Source of the DNA: Natronosalvus amylolyticus | Lineage (GTDB): Archaea; Halobacteriota; Halobacteria; Halobacteriales; Natrialbaceae | DNA length: 64,000 nucleotides | NCBI RefSeq assembly: GCF_024298845.1 | Contig: NZ_CP101156.1 | Location: forward strand, 2,480,001 to 2,544,000 | Direction: 5' to 3' | Notes under the pieces: model-generated | What the model was told of the DNA's origin: nothing | Database searches by the model: none | What the model saw: only the letters and a program-made list of their open reading frames with translations | Translations under genes and position numbers: made by a program | In this document: in pieces, positions 40,240 through 48,191 of the stretch | How the letters are laid out: each line of letters begins with the position of its first letter | Position numbering within the stretch: position 1 is the stretch's first letter

Positions 40240-40307
40240 ACCGATTACAGGTTGACTCACACGGCTTCAGGGTCGTGTGAGAGACGGTTCGAGTCCGTCT
40301 ATCGGCA
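40240..40307 (+). other. tRNA-like cloverleaf lacking a D arm, 23S-5S spacer
   Basis: CCGAT (40241-40245) pairs with ATCGG (40301-40305); CTCACACG (40256-40263) pairs perfectly with CGTGTGAG (40274-40281) around a 10-nt loop; AGACGG-TTCGAGT-CCGTCT (40282-40300) is a perfect T arm with the B-box consensus GGTTCGAGTCC. Only about 10 nt stand where a D arm should be, and the acceptor is 5 bp. A degenerate tRNA or tRNA-like processing signal; no normal tRNA can be folded. Confidence 0.5.
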
Positions 40308-40429
40308 TTACGGCGGCCAGAGCGGCGGGGTTCCTCCCGTACCCATCCCGAACACGGAAGATAAGCCCGTCTGCGTATTGGTGAGTACTGGAGTGGGAGA
40401 CCCTCTGGGAAATCTGATTCGCCGCCGAC
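40308..40429 (+). rRNA. 5S ribosomal RNA
   Basis: About 122 nt. The 5' GGCGGC and 3' GCCGCC (40421-40426) form the terminal helix, and the core CCCGTACCCATCCCGAACAC is the universal 5S signature. Ends are inferred from family length. Confidence 0.95.
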
Positions 40430-40450
40430 CACTCATAACACATTTATTAT

Positions 40451-40482
40451 CCTCACAGAGCAGCTGCTCTGTGGGGATTTTT
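40451..40482 (+). terminator. rRNA operon terminator hairpin
   Basis: CCTCACAGAGCAG (40451-40463) pairs with CTGCTCTGTGGGG (40464-40476) with one G-T pair and no obvious loop, followed by a T run (40478-40482). It sits 22 bp after 5S and before tRNA-Cys. Confidence 0.7.
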
Positions 40483-40541
40483 GCATTTCACTCGCGTCGG
40501 ACCGCTATGCTTAAACAAGCGCAACTGGTACATTCGGACGC

Positions 40542-40617
40542 GCCAAGGTGGCAGAGTCCGGCCGAACGCAGCTGCCTGCAGAGCAGCCCACCGCCGGTTC
40601 AAATCCGGCCCTTGGCT
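40542..40617 (+). tRNA. tRNA-Cys(GCA)
   Basis: 76 nt. Acceptor GCCAAGG (40542-40548) pairs with CCTTGGC (40610-40616), discriminator T. Anticodon stem GCTGC/GCAGC, loop CTGCAGA, anticodon GCA. T arm GCCGG-TTCAAAT-CCGGC. A TATA-like gcttaaac near 40509-40516 may give it its own promoter; position after 5S is typical of haloarchaeal rRNA operons. Confidence 0.95.
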
Positions 40618-40823
40618 TTTTGATTACTGGCTTCACGGCGGTATTCCCTGTCTCGTTGAGGAGCCGGTAGAACGGTTCCTTTCATTTTGGTTGATGGCGC
40701 GGGTGCAACTGCCGGTATGTGTTATTCGAATGATTGTTCACCTCGTCATTTTCACAGTAATACCGTGGGTGCTGATTCGCGAACTTAGTAACCGTTATAC
40801 GACGGGCGAACAAGCCCTCACAC

Positions 40824-41708
40824 ATGCAATTACGCGCAGGGATCGTCTATATCGTCCTGTTCCTGGTGATCACTGCGGGCGCATACGCTGTTATTGCGAC
40901 CGCGGAGGCACCTGAAGTGGCGATTGACGAAGCCGATGCGGACTACCAAATCGAGCAGGGAGATGACTTTACGGCCGGGGACTTGACCTACAACGTGTCC
41001 GAACTCGACGGGAATGCGGGGACGGCAACCCTCGAGCACGTGAACACGGAGGCAGTGTTTGATGTCACCTGGTCCGGAGCGAGTGCGGCCGACGGTGATA
41101 GTTGGGACGCTGGCGATAGCGTGCAACTCGAGGAAGAAGGTGTGGAGTACTACGTGTACCTCTATGCCCCGCCGGAGGCGGATGAGGATGAGGAAGAAGA
41201 ACCGGTCCCAGAGACGATATTGTTCGTCGAGGAGTTCGACGAGGATGAGTTCACGCCGATCGAGCGTGCGGACGGCGTCTACGTGACTGTGGATGACGAT
41301 GGCGACGAAACCGTTGTGCACGTCAACGAAGTCGAGGAAATCGATACCTTCGAACTCGAGTTGGGTGACGAGTTGACGTACTTCGAGCCAGACCAAGACG
41401 GACAGGTCGACGGTGAGATCGTCGAGATTGACGCGGAGTCGGTGACTCTCGAGTACGTGGGTGAAGACGTGTCGACGGTGTCGCTCGAGCAAAACGAAGT
41501 CGTGTTGATCAACGGTGAGGAATTCGGTGTGCACTTCCCGCATCCAAGCTACGCCTACCTGACTGAGGATGTCGAGAGCTTCGAGGCCCAGCACGCGGCT
41601 GTCGAGGAACACCACGAGCGGGTACACGGTCTCTGGTGGGTCATTGGTCTGTCGATCGTGACGGTAATCTTGCTGACGGGGCTGGCGTTTATGCCGGTTC
41701 GCGGCTGA
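40824..41708 (+). CDS. Acidic membrane-anchored hypothetical protein
   Basis: A 294-aa protein with an N-terminal TM helix or signal (residues 5-27, GIVYIVLFLVITAGAYAVIA) and a C-terminal TM helix (about 270-290, LWWVIGLSIVTVILLTGLAF). Between them lies a very acidic beta-rich domain with several short repeats of the kind VTVDDDGDE and EIVEIDAESVTLEYVG. A TATA-like ttata at 40795-40799 suits a leaderless start at 40824. I recall similar conserved haloarchaeal proteins of unknown function; a loop exposed outside the membrane is inferred from the acidity. Confidence 0.75.
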   Translation: MQLRAGIVYIVLFLVITAGAYAVIATAEAPEVAIDEADADYQIEQGDDFTAGDLTYNVSELDGNAGTATLEHVNTEAVFDVTWSGASAADGDSWDAGDSVQLEEEGVEYYVYLYAPPEADEDEEEEPVPETILFVEEFDEDEFTPIERADGVYVTVDDDGDETVVHVNEVEEIDTFELELGDELTYFEPDQDGQVDGEIVEIDAESVTLEYVGEDVSTVSLEQNEVVLINGEEFGVHFPHPSYAYLTEDVESFEAQHAAVEEHHERVHGLWWVIGLSIVTVILLTGLAFMPVRG

Positions 41709-41969
41709 GACGGTTTTTGTAGCATGTCCCGGGGCTTGACCCCGAGGCGATTCACGCAATTTTGCTGTTGGGTTTCGCTTTGTAGTGGCGATGCTCGCGT
41801 GTCGCTTGGAGTGGTCGAAAGCGTGGGGGCTATCTCGAGGCGTTGGCGATGAAATGGGTCGGGAACGATTGTGAACGACGCCCAGAAATGCTCGGTTCGC
41901 TGCGCCTTTCTAGTCTCCTTCAAATTGCTCTGGCTGCTTTGCTCCTCCAGAAATTGTTCGTCGCAAAAG

Positions 41970-41992
41970 CGGGCCGGGCGCGATTTGAACAC
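41970..41992 (-). repeat. Duplicated tRNA-Lys 3' end (attachment-site scar)
   Basis: These 23 bp are identical to 42076-42098, the 3' end of tRNA-Lys including its T arm, in the same orientation and 106 bp away. This is the signature left by integration of an element at a tRNA 3' end. The 41709-42075 gap holds no credible gene; 42035-42060 contains the inverted repeat ACCGAT...ATCGGT. Confidence 0.75.
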
Positions 41993-42075
41993 ACGGTCGG
42001 AGCAAGCTCCTCCCTGCGTTCAAATCGTGCCTGCCGGTTCACTCACCGATTCGCTACGCTCATCGGTTCGTTGCA

Positions 42076-42149
<74 letters not shown>

Positions 42150-42274
42150 TGTAGTAACTCGTTTACGGGACGCGGGGTTAAACGTTTCTTTCTCCGGTGA
42201 CTGTTTGCCCGTGGTTTGTGCCACAAAAGAGACGACCGGGCGGCTATTTATCGGCCCCGTTCGTTCGCCCTCAC

Positions 42275-43522
42275 ATGGAAGATGGGTCCCTCGAGACGAC
42301 GGTTCGTGAGATTGCAGCGACGCTGTGTTCGTTCGAGACGACGGGCGGTAACGAGGCATCGGCCCAGAAGTGGTTGCAAGGGACGCTCGAGTCGGCCGGA
42401 TTCGACGTGTATACCTGGGAAGGCGATGCAGAGCGCCTCGCTTCCCACCCATCGTTTCCGGATGATCCGGCACTGATCGACACGGATGGACGGCCGAGTG
42501 TCGGGGGCGTCCTCGAGTTCGGTGACCCGGAAGCGGGCAAAACCCTCGTGTTGAACGGACACGTCGACGTGGTTCCGGCGGGCCGTGGCTGGGAGGGTGA
42601 TCCGTTCGAGCCGCGCTGGAAGGACGGGCGGTTGACGGCACGCGGTGCGGCGGATATGAAGTCGGGGCTGGCGGCGTGTGTTGGGGCGGCGAAGGCGCTC
42701 GAGTCATCGTCGACCGAATTCGATGGCCGAATTGTTGTCGAGAGCGTCGTCGGTGAGGAAGAGGGCGGTATCGGGGCAGCAGCGGCGGCCATCGAGAACC
42801 CATATCCGTTCGACCGCGACGCGGCTATCGTGGCCGAACCGACGGAGTTGCGGCCGGTGACGGCTACGGAGGGGAGTTTGATGGTGAAAATCGGCCTCGA
42901 AGGTCGGTCGGCACACGCGGCAACGCGCTGGCGGGGCGCGTCGGTTCTCGAGGCGTTCGAGGACCTTCGGGCTGGACTCGAGGCGTTCGAACGCGAGCGA
43001 AGCGAGCGTGTCGTCCACCCGTTGTACGAGTCGTACCCGATTCCATGGCCGGTGTGTATCGGGCGTCTCGAGGCAGGGGAGTGGGCGTCCTCGGTTGCTG
43101 ATGAGTTGACGGCGTCAGTTCGGGTTGGCGTTGCCCCCGGTGAGACGGTGGCTTCGGTCGAGCGGGAGCTACGGGCTCATCTCGAGGGGGTTGCGCGTGA
43201 AGCTGACTGGGATGGGATTGCGGGGCCGACGATGGAGCGATTCTCGATCCAGTTCGAGCCTGGAGTGACCGAGAGCGACGAACCGGTGGTTCGAGCGTTA
43301 CAGACTGGGATGGAGCGAACGGGGCTGTCGGAAACGTCGCCTCGAGGGGTGACCTACGGTGCGGACAGTCGCCACTACGTCGCGGCGGGGATTCCGACGG
43401 TCGTCTTCGGTCCAGGAAGTATCGAACAGGCACACTTTCCAGAGGAAACAATCGAGTGGGAGTCGGTCGAACGAGCGACGTCGGCGATAACGGAGGCGGC
43501 GCACGTCTTTCTGTCGTCGTAG
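42275..43522 (+). CDS. M20-family metallopeptidase (ArgE/DapE/ACY1-like)
   Basis: A 415-aa di-zinc amidohydrolase. Zinc ligands in [10 protein letters not shown] and [10 protein letters not shown], the catalytic Glu pair in GEEEGGIG, a ligand Glu in AEPTEL, and a C-terminal His in [14 protein letters not shown]. The dimerisation domain starts near residue 190 ([15 protein letters not shown]). Likely removes an acyl group from an amino acid or cleaves a dipeptide. ATG 42275 is supported by a TATA-like ctattta near 42243-42249. It starts 125 bp after tRNA-Lys on the other strand. Confidence 0.88.
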   Translation: MEDGSLETTVREIAATLCSFETTGGNEASAQKWLQGTLESAGFDVYTWEGDAERLASHPSFPDDPALIDTDGRPSVGGVLEFGDPEAGKTLVLNGHVDVVPAGRGWEGDPFEPRWKDGRLTARGAADMKSGLAACVGAAKALESSSTEFDGRIVVESVVGEEEGGIGAAAAAIENPYPFDRDAAIVAEPTELRPVTATEGSLMVKIGLEGRSAHAATRWRGASVLEAFEDLRAGLEAFERERSERVVHPLYESYPIPWPVCIGRLEAGEWASSVADELTASVRVGVAPGETVASVERELRAHLEGVAREADWDGIAGPTMERFSIQFEPGVTESDEPVVRALQTGMERTGLSETSPRGVTYGADSRHYVAAGIPTVVFGPGSIEQAHFPEETIEWESVERATSAITEAAHVFLSS

Positions 43523-43551
43523 ATGGTTCTCGGTGCGGTCCTGGTCGTCGA

Positions 43552-44259
43552 TTACTCGAGGTACTCCTCGAGTGCAGCGGCGACGACGGCTCCGGGATTG
43601 AGGCCTTCGAGGCTGGCGTGTCGACGGAGGTCCCGGTAGGCTGCGGCTGGAAGCGTGAGCTCGAGGTGGCCAAGGGTCACGCCGTGGTCGGCCAGTGCGT
43701 GCTCGATGGGGACACCGTCGTTGATTTCACTGGCGACGGTACGCACGTCGCGAACGGTGAGGTTGCCGTCGAGAGTGGCCCAGGCGAGCAGCAGTCGGGC
43801 TTCGCCACCGACACGGGCGATGTGTTTGGCGGCCGAGGGCGCAATGGCTCCCATGGCGACCTGCCGGCGGACGGCTCTCGGCAGGTCGTGGACGCGAGCC
43901 CATTTCCGGATGAACGAGACGGAGACTGAGCTACCGTCCTCGAGTGTGGCGGTTGCCCGTTCTGCGGCGGCTTTATACGAGCCTTCGCCGCGAACGAGGG
44001 CGGCACAGGCGGCTGCTCCGCGCAGCATGTACAGGTGATCTTCGTCGGCCGCTCCGGTAGCGAACTCCGCGACGGTTTCGGCGGCGAGGGCGAGGCTTTC
44101 CGGATCGGTGGGGTCGAACTGGACGGCCTGGCGGGCGTGGCTGCCGGTAACCGATTCGTCGCCGCGGATGACCGGGGCACCGACGGGCGACTCGCGATCA
44201 GTCGGCACTCGTGCTGGAGGGCTCGAGCGTGGGTTATCGTCGTCGCGATCAGCGGTCAT
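43552..44259 (-). CDS. ParB/KorB-HTH-like haloarchaeal protein
   Basis: A 235-aa protein. The N-terminal 50 residues are disordered and polar. The middle (65-185) holds helical HTH-like elements: SYKAAAERATATLEDGSSVS, FIRKWARVHDLPRAVRRQV, then APSAAKHIARVGGEARLLLA and LTVRDVRTVASE, a layout like the HTH part of ParB/KorB. The C-terminus LELTLPAAAYRDLRRHASLE with a terminal helix looks like a ribbon-helix-helix. I recall the family as DUF7119. DNA binding is inferred; no parA neighbour is present. Confidence 0.72.
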   Translation of the reverse strand: MTADRDDDNPRSSPPARVPTDRESPVGAPVIRGDESVTGSHARQAVQFDPTDPESLALAAETVAEFATGAADEDHLYMLRGAAACAALVRGEGSYKAAAERATATLEDGSSVSVSFIRKWARVHDLPRAVRRQVAMGAIAPSAAKHIARVGGEARLLLAWATLDGNLTVRDVRTVASEINDGVPIEHALADHGVTLGHLELTLPAAAYRDLRRHASLEGLNPGAVVAAALEEYLE

Positions 44260-44382
44260 TGGGTGGGGTTGGTGGCGGGTAGGGAAAAAGGGTTGTTCCC
44301 TGGTGAATATCTCTCAGTGTTCGTACGGACTGTAACTGATCTCCAATATGATACCATCTTCGAGAGTCGAGAGGAGACTGTC

Positions 44383-44559
44383 TCACTCCTCGCGTTTTTC
44401 AGCGAGGTGCTCCCAGATTTCCGTACAGCCGGCACCGGGTTCGACGTCGTCGAGGTGACTGGTATCCGTTTCGTCGCTCGTATCGTCCGAGTCGGTGGGT
44501 TCCGCTCGAGCGGCCTGCTCGTCTTCGGGCTGTAGATCGTTCGTTGCGAGGTGGGTCAT
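44383..44559 (-). CDS. 58-aa acidic micro-protein ending GAGCTEIWEHLAEKREE
   Basis: Starts at ATG 44559 and stops at TGA 44383. The first half is acidic and disordered (PEDEQAARAEPTDSDD); the end DVEPGAGCTEIWEHLAEKRE has a single Cys and looks like a folded, conserved tail. Its start codon overlaps the stop codon of the preceding 41-aa ORF (ATGA), which indicates coupled translation. Function unknown. Downstream 44260-44382 holds no gene. Confidence 0.6.
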   Translation of the reverse strand: MTHLATNDLQPEDEQAARAEPTDSDDTSDETDTSHLDDVEPGAGCTEIWEHLAEKREE

Positions 44560-44681
44560 CGCGTCTCCTCCGTGGTCGCGGGTGTGGTTTCGAGATCGGA
44601 TTCCGAACGGGTATCGAACAGTTCCGGGGCGACGTCTGCGGGGGCGTGTTGTCGGCTTCGTGTCGACAGGTCGGCTGTCAT
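44556..44681 (-). CDS. 41-aa micro-protein, first gene of a two-gene micro-operon
   Basis: ATG 44681 to TGA 44556. A TATA-like TTAAAC (44710-44705, minus strand) is centred about 26 nt upstream, the standard spacing for a leaderless haloarchaeal mRNA. The product is polar (TRSRQHAPADVAPELFDTRS) without Cys. Its stop overlaps the start of the 58-aa ORF. Divergent from the zinc-ribbon gene at 44897. No function can be assigned. Confidence 0.5.
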   Translation of the reverse strand: MTADLSTRSRQHAPADVAPELFDTRSESDLETTPATTEETR

Positions 44682-44896
44682 ACCCTGCTGTATGGAGGTC
44701 ACCCGTTTAACACCGACTTCGCAAGCAAGCGATACCCGCACTCTCGTACGGCGGTAACGATTGCCCGTATCTCGGTCGCCGATGTGTGGGGGTATCTCGC
44801 CCCTTGCTGTCGGTTTTTCCCACGGGGTCTGTCATGGGCGATGATAAGGATTGTGCCGGTCGATGGATGCAGGGTGGATTGGGCCGAGGTTTCGGT

Positions 44897-45217
44897 ATGG
44901 CAATCGCCCTTCGTACGCTGGACGACGGTGCGTGGATCAGCGTCAACGACTCCCGGGAAGTCGGCGTGAGCGACGTCTGGATACTCGAGTGCGAGGACTG
45001 CTGTTCGTGTCCGCTCTCGTATATCCTCCTCGAGGGATTCACTGATGTCCGCGTCGATGGCACCCACGTCGTCGCCGGAACCGTGGGACGGTGTCTCGAG
45101 TGTGGACAGCGGGTCTCTATCGATCGGCTGCCGGTCGGCCGGGTGATCGACGGCGAGTTCGAGCGCTACGACCCGGCGAGCGTCTCGAGGGTTCGGGGGG
45201 CGGTCGAGTCGCTGTAA
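44897..45217 (+). CDS. Small zinc-ribbon protein
   Basis: 106 aa from ATG 44897. Two cysteine clusters, CEDCCSC (about 35-41) and CLEC (about 70-73), suggest a zinc ribbon; between them is a hydrophobic strand YILLEGFTDVRVDGTHVVAG. The acidic, well-behaved C-terminus (RVIDGEFERYDPASVSRVRG) supports coding on this strand rather than the opposing 207-codon frame. It lies 111 bp before the nitrite reductase and may be cotranscribed. No known function. Confidence 0.65.
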   Translation: MAIALRTLDDGAWISVNDSREVGVSDVWILECEDCCSCPLSYILLEGFTDVRVDGTHVVAGTVGRCLECGQRVSIDRLPVGRVIDGEFERYDPASVSRVRGAVESL

Positions 45218-45328
45218 CGGGGTGTCCAGGGGTTCAAGGTCCTGGCAAATACGGCCTCGAGCGCCGAGTAACGGGGAGAACTGACGCGACGCTCGGGGCC
45301 TTGTACCCCCTGGACGTACCATGGTTCA

Positions 45329-47104
45329 ATGCCGAGCGACGTCGAGAACTGGAAGGACGAACTGTACGGGACGGATATTCGGGCCGAAATCGATCGATTC
45401 GCCGAGTCAGGCTGGGAGACGATTCCCGAAGACGAGAAAGATGCCTGGTTCGAGCGGTTCAAATGGTACGGGTTGTACCACCAGCGCGCGGGCCAGGAGT
45501 CGTATTTCATGCTTCGAATCGGCCCACCGGCCGGTGTGCTCGAGCCGGGACAGTTTCGCGTGCTCGCCGAACTCGCGAAGGAGTATTCGACGGGGCCGAT
45601 CGAAAACCCCGAGTTCGGCAACGGCTGGCTCGACGTGACGACGCGCCAGGCCATCCAGTTGCACTGGATCAACCTCGAGGACGTTCCCGAGATTTTCGAC
45701 CGACTCGACGAGGTAGGGCTGTCTGCGGTGCAGGCCTGTGGTGACTCCTGGCGAAACATCGTCGGATGTCCGGTTGCCGGCAAGGACAAACACGAGCACG
45801 TCGACGCCCATCAACTGGCCCACGACCTCCACGACACGTTTAAAGAAAACGAGGCGCACTCGAACCTGCCACGAAAGTGGAAGGTATCGGTGACGGGCTG
45901 TGACGAGGGCTGTGGACAGGGCGACATCAACGACCTCGCGTTCGAACCGGCCAGAAAGGAGATCGGTGGCGAAACAGTCACCGGGTACAACGTTCGCGTC
46001 GGGGGCGGCCTCGCCCGGAACGAACCTCGATTCGCCCGGAACATCGACGTCTTCGCCACGCCCGAACAGGCCGTCGAGGTCGCGGGCGGCATCTCCGCGC
46101 TCTTTCGTGACCACGGAAACCGCGAAAACCGCTACGCTGCACGCATCAAATTCCTCGTCGACGAGTGGGGTCCCGAGAAGGTTCGTACGGTGCTTCAAGA
46201 GGAGTACATCGACTGGGAACTCGAGACCGCTGGCGAGGACCTGCGTTCGGAGTATTCGTACAACGCTGGAGAGGCCGACGGGAAACACGACCACGTCGGC
46301 GTCCACGAACAGGACGACGGAAACTACTACGTCGGCTTGAACGTCCTCGTGGGTCGAATCGGGGCCGACGATGCCCTCGAATTGGCCGACATCGCCGACG
46401 AACACGGTTCGGGCGAGGTTCGACTCACCCAGCGACAGAACATCGTCCTGACTGACGTTCCAGCGGGGAACCTCGAAGCGTTGCAATCGGAGGCTCAACT
46501 CGAGCGTTACAGTCCGGACCCACATCCGTTCCAACGTGGCTCTATCGCGTGTACTGGCACGGAGTTCTGTTCGCTCTCGATCGTCGAGACGAAAAATCGA
46601 CAGGTGCGGTTTTCGCGCTGGCTGGTCGACAACGTCGAGTTGCCCGAGGGCGTCGAGAACTTCCACATTCACCTGTCGGGGTGTACCGCCTCGTGTGCCC
46701 AGCCCCAGATCGCCGACGTCTCGCTTCGCGGGATGAAGACCCGCAAGAACGGCGAACCGGTCGAGGCGCTCGACATCGGGTTGGGGGGTGGCCTGGGCGG
46801 GAACCCGCAGTTTGCCTCCTGGGTCACAGAGCGAGTCCCCGTCGACGAGGTTCCTGGAGCAATCGCGAACTTGCTTGCGAACTTCGAGGCCGAACGCGAG
46901 ACGGGCCAGTCGTTCAGGGAGTTCGTCCTCGAGCGTGACGACGAGCAACTGGCCGAACTAATCGAGCCCGAGGAGACGAGTTACGAGGATCCGTTCATGC
47001 ACAACACGAAACGAACGTGGTATCCGTACGCGGATCAGGACGGGCTGGACGAGAGCCCGGCCCCGGCTCGTCCCGACGGATCACCGATCAGTGCCGACGA
47101 CTGA
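45329..47104 (+). CDS. nirA: Ferredoxin-dependent nitrite (or sulfite) reductase
   Basis: A 591-aa siroheme-[4Fe-4S] reductase with two repeated halves (NIR_SIR ferredoxin-like and catalytic domains). The cluster/siroheme ligands are C408 and C414 (CTGTEFC) and C452 and C456 (CTASC). GWLDVTTRQAIQLHWI is the substrate-side Arg motif of the N-half and RLTQRQNIVLTDV its counterpart. The reaction is six-electron reduction of nitrite to ammonium for assimilation. Nitrite is preferred over sulfite by overall similarity, but this is not proven. No nitrate reductase or transporter is in the window. Confidence 0.85.
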   Translation: MPSDVENWKDELYGTDIRAEIDRFAESGWETIPEDEKDAWFERFKWYGLYHQRAGQESYFMLRIGPPAGVLEPGQFRVLAELAKEYSTGPIENPEFGNGWLDVTTRQAIQLHWINLEDVPEIFDRLDEVGLSAVQACGDSWRNIVGCPVAGKDKHEHVDAHQLAHDLHDTFKENEAHSNLPRKWKVSVTGCDEGCGQGDINDLAFEPARKEIGGETVTGYNVRVGGGLARNEPRFARNIDVFATPEQAVEVAGGISALFRDHGNRENRYAARIKFLVDEWGPEKVRTVLQEEYIDWELETAGEDLRSEYSYNAGEADGKHDHVGVHEQDDGNYYVGLNVLVGRIGADDALELADIADEHGSGEVRLTQRQNIVLTDVPAGNLEALQSEAQLERYSPDPHPFQRGSIACTGTEFCSLSIVETKNRQVRFSRWLVDNVELPEGVENFHIHLSGCTASCAQPQIADVSLRGMKTRKNGEPVEALDIGLGGGLGGNPQFASWVTERVPVDEVPGAIANLLANFEAERETGQSFREFVLERDDEQLAELIEPEETSYEDPFMHNTKRTWYPYADQDGLDESPAPARPDGSPISADD

Positions 47105-47106
47105 CC

Positions 47107-47400
47107 ATGGCTGACCGACTGATGCGCGTTACCGCGTATACGACACTCGAGCTGGCCGACGTCCTCGTGAAAGGCCACGATTTCGAGACCGAACAGTACG
47201 CGGTGGTTGACGCGACCGCTGATCGAAAATCACCAGAACACGTCAAACTCCAGTTCGAAGCTGACAACATGACCGAAACCCACCTCCCTGCGCACATGGA
47301 AGAACTCAGGTTCACGCCCGAGCAAGCACGAGCGCTGGCGGCCGACCTCGAGGAACACGCGGCTCGAGTGGAAACGGCCCTCGGCGAGTCGTCGGCGTAA
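47107..47400 (+). CDS. Small conserved protein linked to nitrite reductase (DUF6360-like)
   Basis: A 97-aa acidic protein starting 2 bp after the nitrite reductase stop, so clearly cotranscribed. It has an alpha/beta pattern: MRVTAYTTLELADVLVKGHDF, YAVVDATADRKSPEHVKLQF, and a helical end (FTPEQARALAADLEEHAARVE). No Cys or metal motif. I recall a haloarchaeal family DUF6360 of this form. A role in assembly or regulation of the reductase is inference from the operon. Confidence 0.75.
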   Translation: MADRLMRVTAYTTLELADVLVKGHDFETEQYAVVDATADRKSPEHVKLQFEADNMTETHLPAHMEELRFTPEQARALAADLEEHAARVETALGESSA

Positions 47401-47463
47401 CCTCACCTCGAGTGCCGTGAAACGGTCGGAGAGGCTTTGACCGTTCAGCGAGTACAGACGTCC

Positions 47464-47943
47464 GTGACCACCCCGAGTTCGCCGGCGGTGACTCGAGATG
47501 GCGTGACGATTCGGCAGGCGGAACGGGCGGATTTGCTCGCTATCGTCCGTATCGAAAACACGTCGTTTCCCCAGCCGTGGCCATACGATGCCTTCGAGGG
47601 GTTTCTCGGCGAACCGGGCTTTCTCGTCGCTGAGACCTCAGACGGCCAGGTTGCAGGCTACGTCGTTTCTGACGTGATGCCCAACTACGGTCGTGACATC
47701 GGCCACGTCAAAGACATTGCCGTCCACCCGGAGTGTCGGGGTAACGGTATCGGCTCGGCACTGCTTGGCCGGTCGCTGGCCGTGCTTGCGGGCGCGGGTG
47801 CGTACTCGGTCAAACTCGAGGTGCGCGACTCCAACGAGGGGGCCAAACGGCTCTACAGGGGGTTTGGCTTCGACTCGCTGCGACGGATCCCGCGGTACTA
47901 CGAGGACGGCGAGGACGCCATCGTTATGGTTCGGGAACTGTAG
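47464..47943 (+). CDS. rimI: RimI-type GNAT N-acetyltransferase
   Basis: 159 aa from GTG 47464. GNAT fold with the acetyl-CoA loop in VHPECRGNGIGSALL (R/Q-x-x-G-x-G/A), the beta-bulge strand IGHVKDIAV and C-terminal SNEGAKRLYRGFGFDSLRRIPRYY, the RimI/Ard1 hallmark. Archaeal members acetylate protein N-termini. A TTG nine codons upstream is an alternative start. It ends before a 248-bp gap. Confidence 0.88.
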   Translation: MTTPSSPAVTRDGVTIRQAERADLLAIVRIENTSFPQPWPYDAFEGFLGEPGFLVAETSDGQVAGYVVSDVMPNYGRDIGHVKDIAVHPECRGNGIGSALLGRSLAVLAGAGAYSVKLEVRDSNEGAKRLYRGFGFDSLRRIPRYYEDGEDAIVMVREL

Positions 47944-48191
47944 CTATACTGTCTGAATGTACTATCAAAATAATTCGTGGATGGTAGTATAGTGGTAACA
48001 CTCGAGCGGCCGCGTTTCGATCACCACGTCGGTGCGGTCGGTGAATTGCCTCGGGGCGTGACTCCGAGGCACTCGCCTTGCTTCTCTGTAGCGTCGGATG
48101 AAGGCGCTCGAGTTCGGTCGACCGCCTCGGGTGTAATGGAGTCGTGGTGGTTCCTCGAGTCCGATTCCCCGTCCCACTGGAGGTGAGGTGA
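47944..48191. other. Intergenic region with nested inverted repeats
   Basis: CTATACT (47944-47950) pairs with AGTATAG (47986-47992), and inside it TACTATC (47960-47966) pairs with GATGGTA (47980-47986) with one G-T. This may be a 3' structure of the rimI transcript. It also contains a tRNA-like A-box (47985-47997), but no tRNA folds. The remainder to 48191 shows no gene. Confidence 0.4.

Noticed and set aside
44699-45322. 207-codon frame on the minus strand
   Set aside because: It opposes the zinc-ribbon gene and the micro-operon promoter; its composition (Arg/Thr/Pro-rich) is typical of a shadow frame in GC-rich DNA.
47979-48030. tRNA-like 5' half with A-box TAGTATAGTGGTA
   Set aside because: No matching acceptor 3' strand, T arm or B box could be found downstream, so not a tRNA gene.
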